Origin: Comamonas sp. B21-038
Lineage (GTDB): Bacteria > Pseudomonadota > Gammaproteobacteria > Burkholderiales > Burkholderiaceae_C
Direction of reading: 5' to 3'
Length of the DNA: 64,000 nt
NCBI RefSeq assembly: GCF_022387135.1
Contig: NZ_CP092462.1
Span: 5,076,001-5,140,000 of the forward strand
Below are positions 1 to 9,557 of this stretch, one piece after another. The translations under genes were made by a program, and so were the position numbers. The number at the start of each line of letters is the position of its first letter. Position 1 is the stretch's first letter. Below the pieces are notes generated by a model. That model did no database searches, had not been told where the DNA came from, and worked only from the letters and a program-made list of their open reading frames with translations.

Positions 1-435
1 AACCTGACGGTGCAGGAAAACCTGCAGGCCTTTGCGGCCAACCGCAATGCCTCGGAGAACCCCTGGTCGCTCGACCGCGTCTACCAGCTGTTTCCGCGCC
101 TGGCCGAACGCGCCGGCAACCCCGGCAACCGGCTCTCGGGCGGTGAGCAGCAGATGCTGGCCATTGGCCGGGCGCTGATGACCAACCCGCATCTGCTGAT
201 TCTGGACGAGGCCACCGAAGGCCTGGCGCCGCTGATCCGCGAGGAGATCTGGCAGTGCCTGGCGGCCTTGCGCGCACAGGGCCAGGCGATTTTGGTGATC
301 GACAAATACGTCAAGCGGCTGATGGCGCTGGCTGACCGGCACACCTTGATCGAGCGCGGCCAGGTGGTGTGGCAGGGCAGCTCGGCCCAGCTGGAAGCGC
401 AGCCCGCACTGTGGCAGCGCTATATCGGGGTCTGA
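1..435 (+). CDS. Branched-chain amino acid-type ABC transporter ATP-binding protein (LivF-like), 5' truncated
   Basis: Open from the first base of the window, so the N-terminus with Walker A lies outside. The visible 144 residues hold the ABC signature LSGGEQQ, Walker B LLILDEATEGLAP and a D-loop, then the short C-terminal part typical of LivF proteins. Such ATPases power periplasmic-binding-protein importers of branched-chain amino acids, urea or aromatic acids. The stop is one base before the next ATG, so it is probably the end of a transporter operon that runs into the catabolic genes downstream. The substrate cannot be read from this fragment. Confidence 0.9.
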   Translation, partial: NLTVQENLQAFAANRNASENPWSLDRVYQLFPRLAERAGNPGNRLSGGEQQMLAIGRALMTNPHLLILDEATEGLAPLIREEIWQCLAALRAQGQAILVIDKYVKRLMALADRHTLIERGQVVWQGSSAQLEAQPALWQRYIGV

Positions 436-436
436 C

Positions 437-892
437 ATGGCAGCCTTGACCTGGCCCGAGAACGGCGCCGTTTTCCGCGTGGCCACCGGCATCCGCTTTG
501 CGCAGTGCGACCCGGCAGGCATTGTGTTTTATCCGCAGTACCTGCTGCTGTTCCAGTCCCTGGTGGAAGACTGGTTCAACCAGGCGCTGCACTACCCCTA
601 TGCCCAGATGCTGGGGCCCGAGCGTACCGGGCTGCCCATCGTGCACCTGGCCTGTGATTTTCGGGCCATTGCCCGCATGGGCGACGCGGTGCAACTGGAG
701 CTGGCCGTGCTGCGGCTGGGCAGCCGCTCGCTGCAGCTGGCGCTGCGCTGTGCCGGCGATGATGGCGCGGTGCGGGCGCTGGCCCACCAGGTGCTGGTGT
801 TCACCAGCCTGGACAGCCATGAAGCCATCCGCATTCCCCCGGCCATCCAGGCCCGCATCGCGCGCTGGATGGCGGCGGAATGCACCGTCTGA
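437..892 (+). CDS. Acyl-CoA thioesterase, 4-hydroxybenzoyl-CoA thioesterase (4HBT) family
   Basis: A 151-residue single hotdog-fold protein. Near residue 30 it has CDPAGIVFYPQYL, which closely matches the catalytic loop of 4-hydroxybenzoyl-CoA thioesterases, where the Asp is the active-site residue. The family hydrolyses aromatic or short acyl-CoA thioesters. It starts immediately after the LivF stop, so translation is probably coupled, and it is followed by RidA and hydrolase genes. With an aromatic-type importer upstream, a role in aromatic or amino-aromatic acyl-CoA turnover is likely. That substrate is an inference; the family is not in doubt. Confidence 0.85.
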   Translation: MAALTWPENGAVFRVATGIRFAQCDPAGIVFYPQYLLLFQSLVEDWFNQALHYPYAQMLGPERTGLPIVHLACDFRAIARMGDAVQLELAVLRLGSRSLQLALRCAGDDGAVRALAHQVLVFTSLDSHEAIRIPPAIQARIARWMAAECTV

Positions 893-916
893 GATTTGTT
901 CGCTAAAGGAGGCGCA

Positions 917-1315
917 ATGCAAGTACTACTTCCCCCAGGTTGGCCCCGGCCCAAGGGCTATGCCAATGGCGTGATGGTCAGCGGCCGGCAGATTTTTGTC
1001 GCCGGCATGATTGGCTGGGATGCGCAAGGGGTGTTCCACACCGATGACCTGGCCGGCCAGGTGCGCCAGGCGCTGCAGAACATTGTGGCAGTGCTGGAAG
1101 AGGGCGGTGCCAAGCCCGAGCACATTGTGCGCATGACCTGGTACATCACCGACAAGCAGGCGTATATGGCCCAGCAGGCGGAGATCGGCAAGGCCTACCG
1201 CGAGCTGATTGGCAGCTTCAACGCCGCGATGACGGCAGTGCAGGTGGTCGCCTTGATCGAGGACCGGGCCAAGGTGGAGATCGAGGTCACCGCCGTGGTG
1301 CCCGATGCCGGCTGA
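917..1315 (+). CDS. RidA/YjgF/Rid family protein
   Basis: A 132-residue protein of usual Rid length. Rid proteins are trimeric imine/enamine deaminases, and subgroups act as 2-aminomuconate deaminases in aminoaromatic catabolism. The start at 917 is chosen because TAAAGGAGG lies a few bases upstream; a TTG seven codons earlier has no such site. The C-terminal half has the family pattern with GSFNAAMTAVQV and a conserved Glu in KVEIEVTAV. The canonical RxxxD-type Arg was not clearly placed, so I do not assign deaminase activity firmly. It overlaps the next gene by 11 bases. Confidence 0.85.
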   Translation: MQVLLPPGWPRPKGYANGVMVSGRQIFVAGMIGWDAQGVFHTDDLAGQVRQALQNIVAVLEEGGAKPEHIVRMTWYITDKQAYMAQQAEIGKAYRELIGSFNAAMTAVQVVALIEDRAKVEIEVTAVVPDAG

Positions 1316-2201
1316 GCAGACCATGGCCGCCAGCCCGCCACCCAGGCTGTACCGCGATTTTGAATCGCAGGCGCAGATTGATGCGCAGTACGACACCACG
1401 CGGCCGGTGGCCGACCCGGCGGCTGCCCGCCAGCATTTTGCCGAGCGCAGCGCCCAGGCGCGTGCGCAACTGCGCTGCGTGCTGGATGTGCCGTTTGGCC
1501 CGACCTTGGCAGAGACGCTCGATATCTTCCCTGCAGCGGACGGGGCACCCGCGCCGGTGTTCGTGTTTCTGCATGGGGGCTACTGGCGGGCCAATACCTC
1601 CAAAGAGTTCAGCTGCGTGGCCCTGGGGCCGCAGGCATTGGGTTTTTGCACCGTGGTGATGAACTATGCGTTGTGCCCGCAGGTCAGCATTGATGAAATC
1701 GTGCGCCAGTGCCGCGCCAGCCTGGCCTGGGTGCTGCGCCACATTGCTGCCTATGGCGGCGACCCGGCGCGGGTGGTGGTGGGAGGGCATTCTGCCGGTG
1801 GCCAGTTGGGTGCGATGTGCCTGCAAACACGCTGGGCGCGCGACTATGGCCTGCCCGATGACCCGCTGCGCGGCGCGCTGCTGGTCAGTGGCCTCTATGA
1901 CCTGGCACCGCTGCGTTACAGCTATCTGCAGCCGATGATCCAGCTCGATGAGGGACTGATTGCCCGCAACTCGCCCGCTTTTGCGGCCAGGCGCTGCGCC
2001 AGCCCCATGCACCTGGTCTGGGGCGGGCGCGAGCAAACGGAGTTTGAACGCCAGTCAATGCTGATGCACAGCGCCTGGCTGGCAGCGGGCAATGTGGCCG
2101 AGCAGGCCGCGCTGGCCGACTGCGACCATTTCACGGTGCTGCATGGGCTGGAAGATCCGCAGTCGGATCTGTGCCAGCGCTTGTGGCGACTGTCTAACTG
2201 A
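1305..2201 (+). CDS. Alpha/beta hydrolase (esterase/kynurenine formamidase-like)
   Basis: 298 residues with an HGGYW oxyanion-hole motif around residue 90, the nucleophile elbow GHSAGG around residue 165 and a likely catalytic His in CDHFTVLHG near residue 275. This layout fits the hormone-sensitive-lipase/kynurenine-formamidase group of alpha/beta hydrolases, which cleave esters or N-formyl amides. It overlaps the RidA gene; an alternative ATG is at 1323. Pairing with RidA and a thioesterase suggests breakdown of a nitrogen-bearing aromatic compound. The substrate is unknown. Confidence 0.8.
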   Translation: MPAEQTMAASPPPRLYRDFESQAQIDAQYDTTRPVADPAAARQHFAERSAQARAQLRCVLDVPFGPTLAETLDIFPAADGAPAPVFVFLHGGYWRANTSKEFSCVALGPQALGFCTVVMNYALCPQVSIDEIVRQCRASLAWVLRHIAAYGGDPARVVVGGHSAGGQLGAMCLQTRWARDYGLPDDPLRGALLVSGLYDLAPLRYSYLQPMIQLDEGLIARNSPAFAARRCASPMHLVWGGREQTEFERQSMLMHSAWLAAGNVAEQAALADCDHFTVLHGLEDPQSDLCQRLWRLSN

Positions 2202-2214
2202 AGATCCTCTTGGG

Positions 2215-2251
2215 AAACAGAAAACGTCTGCAGCGCAGACGTTCCCTGTTT
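2215..2251. terminator. Bidirectional hairpin terminator between convergent genes
   Basis: A long stem. The inner arms AACGTCTGC (2223-2231) and GCAGACGTT (2235-2243) have a 3-base loop, and the outer arms AAACAG (2215-2220) and CTGTTT (2246-2251) extend them. It lies between the plus-strand hydrolase stop and the minus-strand pldA stop, which it overlaps. Confidence 0.75.
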
Positions 2252-3452
2252 AGAAGTCCAGCAGGCTGAAGCCCAGCGAGAACACCGTCCGCTTGTAGTT
2301 GTAGTCGATCAGGCTGTCACCATAGCCGTGGAAGACCTGGGCATGCAGGCGCAGGTTGCTCTTGCCGCCCATCCAGCCATCACCCAAGGTATGCATCCAT
2401 TCCACGCGGCCGGAGCCCTTGCCGTGGCCGTTGAGCGAGCCGCGCGCCGTCACACCCATCCAGTTGCGCTGGTTCACGTTCCAGCCCAGTTTCAGCTCGC
2501 TGCGGCCGATGTAGTTCTGGATATTGGGGTTGTTGTCGTCTTCCGCACTTTCGTTGATGCGGTGCCAGATCTTCGCCTGCAGCTGCAGGCGGTTGTCCAG
2601 CTCGAACCCGGTCATCAGGTAGGTGCGGTTCCAGCTGCGCGAGAGCGGGTCGCTCTGGCCATTGGACTGGTGCTCCAGGCCAATGCCGCTGTAGCGCCAG
2701 CGCCAGCCAAACGGCAGCTGGGCGGTGGTCGGGTAGACGTAGAAGATCTCGGGCTGGTGGTCGGTGGTGCGGAAAGGGCGCGACAGGTCCGAGTTGAACA
2801 CCTGCCAGTACGACAGGCCCGTGTAGCCAATCCACAGCGAATCACGCAGCTTGCCGTTGGGGTCCGTCAGCAGGTTTTGCGCCAGCTTGGTGCGCACCGA
2901 CAGCTGGATGCGCATCTCCTGCTTCTGGTAGTCCGTCTCGGTCGTGGCCGAATTGACGGGGTTGAGCGAGCTGGGCTGGCGGTTGACCTTGTCGCCGACG
3001 GCAAACGATACCGACAGAGGGCGGTAGCCACGGAAGCTGAAGGTGCCGCAGTCGGTACCGGCCTCGAGTTCCCAGAAGCGCGACATCTCGGTGTAGCCGT
3101 CGTTGCGGCAGCCACCGATGGGCGCGGGCGCGGGTGCGTCTGCGGCGGCCAGCGCACTGGCCGGAGGGGTCAGGCCGACCATCGCATTGGCCGAGGCGGC
3201 AGGCGTGGTGGCCACGGCCTGCCCTTGCGGGCTGGCCAGGGGCTGCTGCGACTGCTGCTGCGCCCATTGGTCAAAGCAGGCCAGGCGGGCGTTGCCGTCG
3301 CTGAGCGCGGTGCACTGCTGCCACACGGTTGGGGTAGGCGCCGAGCTGCTGGCAGCGGCCGGGGTTTGCGCGAAGCTGCCCAGCGGCAGACCGGCCATCA
3401 GCAGGCTCGCCGCCAGCGGGGCTGGCGAGCGCAGAAATTTTGTTGTTGTCAT
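2250..3452 (-). CDS. pldA: Outer-membrane phospholipase A1 (OMPLA)
   Basis: A 400-residue precursor from the ATG at 3452, which gives a good signal peptide ending in SFAQ. Other ATGs at 3506 and 3581 would add a tail with no signal character. The key motif EHQSNGQSDPLSRSWNR, around residue 260, carries the OMPLA catalytic His and Ser (HxSNG) and the Asn of SWNR. The C-terminus ends in Phe (LLDF), as in outer-membrane barrels. OMPLA is a calcium-dependent dimeric phospholipase that removes phospholipid from the outer leaflet. An N-terminal segment with WQQCTAL and ARLACFDQWA precedes the barrel. It is last in a rep-lipoprotein-pldA run. Confidence 0.92.
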   Translation of the reverse strand: MTTTKFLRSPAPLAASLLMAGLPLGSFAQTPAAASSSAPTPTVWQQCTALSDGNARLACFDQWAQQQSQQPLASPQGQAVATTPAASANAMVGLTPPASALAAADAPAPAPIGGCRNDGYTEMSRFWELEAGTDCGTFSFRGYRPLSVSFAVGDKVNRQPSSLNPVNSATTETDYQKQEMRIQLSVRTKLAQNLLTDPNGKLRDSLWIGYTGLSYWQVFNSDLSRPFRTTDHQPEIFYVYPTTAQLPFGWRWRYSGIGLEHQSNGQSDPLSRSWNRTYLMTGFELDNRLQLQAKIWHRINESAEDDNNPNIQNYIGRSELKLGWNVNQRNWMGVTARGSLNGHGKGSGRVEWMHTLGDGWMGGKSNLRLHAQVFHGYGDSLIDYNYKRTVFSLGFSLLDF

Positions 3453-3517
3453 GGTCGAGGAAGGAGAGGTAGGACGCGTGGCTGGGACGGCTGCGCGGTT
3501 GTCCATTATTGCGGCGA

Positions 3518-3943
3518 TTAAGGCGTTTTCGATGGCTTGCGCATGACGAATGCGTGGCTGTTGTCGTTGGCATCCAACCATTCGCCCCGGATCTCGCGGC
3601 CGCAGCTGCCGTCGACCACTTCGCCCAGCCAGCTGCCCGAGACTTTTTTGCCATCGGCGGACTCTTCCATCGTCAGCTTGCCCTTGTCTACATCACCGAC
3701 GACGATGGCCGTGCCGCCGGGCCGCTGGATCTGCCCTTTGACGGTGCCGTTCCATTCGGGGTGGGGCGCCAGCTGCAAAGTTACCGGACCGGGCAGGCCG
3801 GGCAGTTCGGCCTGCCACAGGCCCAGCAGCTCTGGCTGCTCCATCTGCATGGCGGTAGGACAGGCGGGGCGGGTGGCTGGGGCGCTGGTGCAGGCGCTGG
3901 CCAGTGCAGCGCAGAAAGCGCTCAGGATCAGGGTCTTGGTCAT
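3518..3943 (-). CDS. Small predicted lipoprotein of unknown function
   Basis: 141 residues. The N-terminus is a signal peptide with the lipobox LASAC at about residues 14-18, so the mature protein should be lipid-anchored in the envelope. The rest is one compact, probably beta-rich domain (ELLGLWQAELP, VKGQIQRPGG, VSGSWLGEVVDGSCGREIRG) that resembles small lipocalin- or META-like barrels in style only. It starts 6 bases after the helicase stop, so it is cotranscribed with rep. I do not recognise a function. Confidence 0.75.
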   Translation of the reverse strand: MTKTLILSAFCAALASACTSAPATRPACPTAMQMEQPELLGLWQAELPGLPGPVTLQLAPHPEWNGTVKGQIQRPGGTAIVVGDVDKGKLTMEESADGKKVSGSWLGEVVDGSCGREIRGEWLDANDNSHAFVMRKPSKTP

Positions 3944-3949
3944 GGATAC

Positions 3950-6028
<2,079 letters not shown>

Positions 6029-6198
6029 GGTGGCGGAAGAACCTTTGCAGATCAATAAGGAAAGCGCAGAAGAATAGCCGCAACTGCGCGCGGCTGCAGA
6101 TTCAGGCCTTTGGTTTTCATAGATTTGCTTACATAAAAAACCACAGTCGGCCTGTAATTGTCAATGAATGTAGAGCAGATGGTAAAACGTGCGGAGAA

Positions 6199-6223
6199 AA
6201 GCTTGCGTCTGACGAGCAAGCTT
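6199..6223. repeat. Inverted repeat in the rep/cassette divergent intergenic region
   Basis: Arms AAGCTTGC (6199-6206) and GCAAGCTT (6216-6223) are perfectly complementary across a 9-base spacer. It sits in the 270-base region between divergent rep and the GTPase/Roadblock cassette, just upstream of a candidate promoter. It could be an operator or a hairpin; there is no T-tract. Confidence 0.5.
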
Positions 6224-6240
6224 CTAGAATGCCGATAGCA

Positions 6241-6270
6241 TTGCTTCTGCCAAGTGGCAAACCTTATAAA
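6241..6270 (+). promoter_or_regulatory. Candidate sigma-70 promoter for the GTPase/Roadblock cassette
   Basis: TTGCTT (6241-6246) and TATAAA (6265-6270) are separated by 18 bases and lie 30 bases before the first ATG of the cassette, in an AT-rich patch that stands out from the high-GC background. Inferred from consensus only. Confidence 0.4.
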
Positions 6271-6300
6271 TTAAGACAATAAAAGTGTAAATTAATCGCC

Positions 6301-7005
6301 ATGCAGACCGCCGGTATTTCCGCAGAATTGCTCACTCCCAACAGCCGCCACCGCTTTGAGCAGCTGTATGGCGTGGCGTCGCGCAAATCGGTGCTCCCAT
6401 GGAAGGAAGTGCCGCGGGATCGCGCCCAGCTGATTGTGCTGGACCAGGGCATGGCCGATGCGATCTCGTCGCTGGGCAAGGCGCCCTGCGTCGTCTGCAT
6501 CGGACAGGTCAAGACCGCGATGCTCGACGGTGCCACCTGGGTGGGCCGGCTCGATGCGAACTACACCTTGAGCGATCTGATCGACATGTTCGACCGCGCG
6601 GCAGTCTTCCTGCTCGACTGGGATGCGCGCAACAAGGTCATGCGCAAGGAGTCGGAGCAGGCTGCTGCGCAGCCTGCCGCTGCTACCCCACAGGAGTTCC
6701 GCTACCAGCTCAAGTCCTGGGTATCCGTAGGCGCACCTTTCAATACCGGGGCCTGCATCCGCGCGCTGGCCCTGCTGTCGCGCGAACCCGTGTCCATTGC
6801 CCAGCTGTGTCTGCACAGCGGGCTCGATACGATGGTGGCGCGAGGCCTGCTGGTGGAGCTGGGCCGCCGCGGCGTACTGCGCGGCGTCGCGCTTCCGGCA
6901 ATTCCCGCCGCTTCTTCCCCCTCCCATCCCCGCGAGCCGCTACACTCCAAAGGATTGCTCAGCCGTTTAGGGCGATGGATACGAGGGGGAGGTAAGCCGG
7001 GATGA
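6301..7005 (+). CDS. Unknown protein heading the GTPase/Roadblock cassette; receiver-like N-terminus and winged-helix-like C-terminus
   Basis: 234 residues with no family I recognise. Residues 1-120 alternate strands and helices (AQLIVLDQG, PCVVCIG, TWVGRLDANYTLSDLIDMFDRA) in a way that recalls a degenerate response-regulator receiver, without a clear phosphorylatable Asp. An Ala-rich linker follows. Then a segment near residues 155-195 (ACIRALALLSREPVSIAQL, GLLVELGRRGVLRGV) reads like a winged helix. The last 15 residues are basic. It overlaps the GTPase gene by 4 bases (ATGA), so the two are translationally coupled. It may be an input or output partner of the GTPase. Confidence 0.7.
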   Translation: MQTAGISAELLTPNSRHRFEQLYGVASRKSVLPWKEVPRDRAQLIVLDQGMADAISSLGKAPCVVCIGQVKTAMLDGATWVGRLDANYTLSDLIDMFDRAAVFLLDWDARNKVMRKESEQAAAQPAAATPQEFRYQLKSWVSVGAPFNTGACIRALALLSREPVSIAQLCLHSGLDTMVARGLLVELGRRGVLRGVALPAIPAASSPSHPREPLHSKGLLSRLGRWIRGGGKPG

Positions 7006-7568
7006 ACCAAGAAGCAGGCGGAACAGGGCCGCACAAGATGCCGCGCATTGCGCTGTGCGGGCCCATGGGCATTGGCAAGACGACCGCAGTGCGCTCACTG
7101 TGCGGTGCGCTGATGTCCAGCTCCGATGTCCGCAACCTGGATCTGGCGGCCCATAGCAAGGAGCTCACCACGGTCGGCACCGAGTTCGGCGAGATCGATC
7201 TGGGCGGTGGCGAAGTGGTGCAGATCTGCGGTTGCCCGGGCCAGGAACGTTTCAGCTTTGTGCGCCAATGGGTGCTGTCCGTGTCGATGGGTGTGTTCAT
7301 CATGACCGATGTGAACAGCCCCCACAGTCTGGCCGAGACCAACCGCATCCTGGACGAAATCCGGCAGCTGCCGCGCCCACCTGTTGCGCTGGTGCTGAGC
7401 GCACGTCCGGCAACAACACAACAAATTGAAACATTCGCCCAAGGCGTGTATTCTGCGGGCCATGGGGTGATTCCCGTTCTGGAAGCCGATCCACGCGACC
7501 GTGGGCAGCTGCTGGATGCGATGAGCGTCCTTGTTTCCATGCTGTCTCTGCAAAGCGAGAATTCATGA
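7002..7568 (+). CDS. Small Ras-like GTPase (COG2229/MglA-like) with degenerate nucleotide-specificity motif
   Basis: 188 residues. G1/Walker A is GPMGIGKT (20-27), the switch-I-like stretch is TTVGTEFGEI (56-65) and G3 is GCPGQERF (77-84), where the usual Asp of DxxG is Gly, as is common in the MglA/COG2229 group. At the expected G4 position (about 129-138) the sequence is ALVLSARPAT, with no NKxD, so guanine specificity is doubtful. Such proteins act as polarity or signalling switches with Roadblock partners serving as GAPs or scaffolds. Two Roadblock genes follow at once, the first by ATGA overlap. Confidence 0.85.
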   Translation: MNQEAGGTGPHKMPRIALCGPMGIGKTTAVRSLCGALMSSSDVRNLDLAAHSKELTTVGTEFGEIDLGGGEVVQICGCPGQERFSFVRQWVLSVSMGVFIMTDVNSPHSLAETNRILDEIRQLPRPPVALVLSARPATTQQIETFAQGVYSAGHGVIPVLEADPRDRGQLLDAMSVLVSMLSLQSENS

Positions 7569-7963
7569 CTGCATCTCAACCTCTGATCCCTGCCCAGGTC
7601 GTCAAGGCAGGCCAGCAGGCCCTTGATAGGTATATTGGCCCTGTTGATGGTGTACGCGTGGCACTGCTGAGTACGCCCGATGGATTTGAAATTGCGTCGT
7701 TGCGCACGAACAGCGAGCTGCAGCTCAATCGCCTGTCGGCGATGGCGGGATCTCTGATGGCGATGGCTCGTGCCGTGGGCCGGGAGATCAACCACACCGG
7801 CTGCAAGCGGCTGACCTTTGAGACCGAGACCGGCGTGGTCGTGTTCCAGTCGGTCACCTCCGAGTTTCCTTGCATCCTGTGCATGGTGCTCGATACCAAT
7901 GCGATCCTCGGTCGTGTGCTGTGGGCAGCCGCCGAGGTGGGCGCCGAGATGAATAAAGTCTGA
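7565..7963 (+). CDS. Roadblock/LC7 domain protein (MglB-like), first copy
   Basis: 132 residues with the alpha/beta Roadblock layout: N-terminal helix, YIGPVDGVRVALLSTPDGFEIAS, a central helix with SAMAGSLMAMARAVGREI, and the strand pair RLTFETETGVVVFQSV and CILCMVLDTNAILG. In bacteria these dimeric proteins pair with small Ras-like GTPases, as MglB does with MglA. Its ATG overlaps the GTPase stop, which strongly supports a functional pair. Confidence 0.88.
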   Translation: MTASQPLIPAQVVKAGQQALDRYIGPVDGVRVALLSTPDGFEIASLRTNSELQLNRLSAMAGSLMAMARAVGREINHTGCKRLTFETETGVVVFQSVTSEFPCILCMVLDTNAILGRVLWAAAEVGAEMNKV

Positions 7964-7969
7964 CAGCGT

Positions 7970-7999
7970 GGGGCCGTTCCAGGCCCCGGCTGTGGATAA
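7970..7999. other. Hairpin and single DnaA-box-like site between the two Roadblock genes
   Basis: GGGGCC (7970-7975) pairs with GGCCCC (7982-7987). It is followed directly by TGTGGATAA (7991-7999), the complement of a consensus DnaA box. The hairpin has no T-tract, so it may attenuate or merely separate the two genes. The box stands alone and its meaning is unclear. Confidence 0.35.
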
Positions 8000-8068
8000 C
8001 CGCTGGGGCGCCGCACTGGCCGCCTGCAGTGGTCACGATAATCCGCCAGTGTGCAAAGGGGGAGTGAG

Positions 8069-8428
8069 ATGGCATCGGTTCAAGAAGCGTTGACGCAACT
8101 TTTGACGGTCGATGGCGCGATGTGCGCCGCATTGGTCGACAGTGGCAGCGGCATGCTGCTGGGCAGTGCGGGATCCGGTCTGGATCTGGAGCTGGCAGCG
8201 GCGGGCAACACCGAGGTGGTGCGGGCCAAGCTCAAGACGATGAAATCGCTGGGGCTGCAGGACTCCATCGACGACATCCTGATCACGTTGGGCTCGCAAT
8301 ACCACATCATCCGCCCGGTAGCGCAGAAGGAAGGCCTGTTCCTGTACCTGGTGCTGGACAAGCAGCGCAGCAACCTGGCACTGGCCCGGCGCAAATGCGC
8401 GGAAGTGGAAAAACTGGTGACGATCTAG
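8069..8428 (+). CDS. Roadblock/LC7 domain protein, second copy
   Basis: 119 residues from the ATG at 8069, which has AAGGGGGAG about 6 bases upstream; the frame could extend to 8051 without a better site. It has the Roadblock pattern MCAALVDSGSGMLLGSAGSG, a helix with LKTMKSLGL, and the strands DDILITLGSQYHIIRPV and GLFLYLVLDKQRSNLALAR. It diverges from the first copy, so the two may form a heterodimer or serve different partners. It ends the cassette and a strong terminator follows. Confidence 0.85.
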   Translation: MASVQEALTQLLTVDGAMCAALVDSGSGMLLGSAGSGLDLELAAAGNTEVVRAKLKTMKSLGLQDSIDDILITLGSQYHIIRPVAQKEGLFLYLVLDKQRSNLALARRKCAEVEKLVTI

Positions 8429-8483
8429 GTTTTTAAGATCGTTCCAGGCGCTGATACGGCTTTCTGCCGGATCCGGGTCTGAC

Positions 8484-8518
8484 AAGACCGGCCCTGCGTA
8501 TGGCCGGTCTTTTCTTTT
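8484..8518 (+). terminator. Rho-independent terminator of the GTPase/Roadblock cassette
   Basis: Perfect 10-bp arms AAGACCGGCC (8484-8493) and GGCCGGTCTT (8502-8511) with an 8-base loop, followed by TTCTTTT. Confidence 0.9.
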
Positions 8519-8589
8519 AGGGGGCGGGCGCATCGCTGCCGGTCCCTCTCGCTACATCTGCGCTGGCGCATTCTGGGCACAATCGAGCC

Positions 8590-9540
8590 GTGCTGTCCGT
8601 CTTCCTCGTCACCTTTCCATTCTTTGCGCTGGTGCTGTGCGGCTTTGTGGCCACGCGGCGCGGCATCTTCCCGCTGCCAGCGATTGCCGGCGTGAATGCC
8701 TTTGTGCTGTACTTTGCGCTGCCTTGCATGCTGTACAAGGCCGGCTCATCGCTGCCCTTTGCGCAGCTGATGAACCTGCCCATTCTGCTGCTGTATGTGC
8801 TGTGCCAGTTGCTGCTGGTGGCCGGCTGCGTGGCGGGCGCGCGCCTGCGCGGCATGGACTGGAACAACAGTGCCTTTGGCGCCCTGGTGACGGCCTTTCC
8901 CAATACCGGTTTCATGGGCCTGCCGCTCCTGGTGGCGCTGCTGGGCGAAGCGGCAGCCGGCCCGGCGATCGTGACCATGCTGGTGGACATGGTGTTCACC
9001 ACCTCGCTGTGCCTGGCACTGTCGCGCATGGATGGCGCCGCGGGCAATGCGCGGGCAGCGCTGCTCAAGGCGCTCAAAGGTGTGCTCACCAACCCCATGC
9101 CCTGGGCCATCCTGCTGGGCGCGCTGGCCTCGTTCATGGAATGGACGCTGCCCCAGGCGCTGGACCAGACCGCTGGCCTGCTGGGCAGCGCTGCGACACC
9201 GGTGGCGTTGTTTGCCGTGGGCGCGGTGCTGGCCCGCTCCAAGATGGTGGAGGAAGAGTACGCCACGCCCGCCAGCTATGTGCCGCTGGCGCTGGTCAAG
9301 CTCTTCGTGCATCCGCTGCTGGTGCTGGGCCTGGGCCACGCCGCCATTGCCGCAGGGCTGCCGATCAACCGTTTTGCGTTGCTGGTCGTGGCGCTGGTGG
9401 CGGCGTTGCCGAGCGCCAGCAATGTCACCTTGCTGGCCGGACGCTATGGCGCCCACAATGGGCGCATTGCGCACATCATCCTGGTCAGCACCGCGCTGGC
9501 CTTTGTCAGCTTTTCGGTGGCGGTCAGCTGGCTGGTCTGA
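8590..9540 (+). CDS. AEC (auxin efflux carrier) family permease
   Basis: 316 residues and strongly hydrophobic, with about ten membrane segments in two halves joined by a short cytoplasmic stretch near residues 150-170. Family-like features include FPNTGFMGLPLL around residue 102 and a C-terminal repeat half with FALLVVALVAALPSASNVTLL. AEC proteins export or import small organic acids; the substrate cannot be predicted. GTG start at 8590. It stands alone: a terminator lies upstream and priA converges on it with only 17 bases between the stops. Confidence 0.85.
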   Translation: MLSVFLVTFPFFALVLCGFVATRRGIFPLPAIAGVNAFVLYFALPCMLYKAGSSLPFAQLMNLPILLLYVLCQLLLVAGCVAGARLRGMDWNNSAFGALVTAFPNTGFMGLPLLVALLGEAAAGPAIVTMLVDMVFTTSLCLALSRMDGAAGNARAALLKALKGVLTNPMPWAILLGALASFMEWTLPQALDQTAGLLGSAATPVALFAVGAVLARSKMVEEEYATPASYVPLALVKLFVHPLLVLGLGHAAIAAGLPINRFALLVVALVAALPSASNVTLLAGRYGAHNGRIAHIILVSTALAFVSFSVAVSWLV

Positions 9541-9557
9541 GGGCGCTGCGCCGCGTT

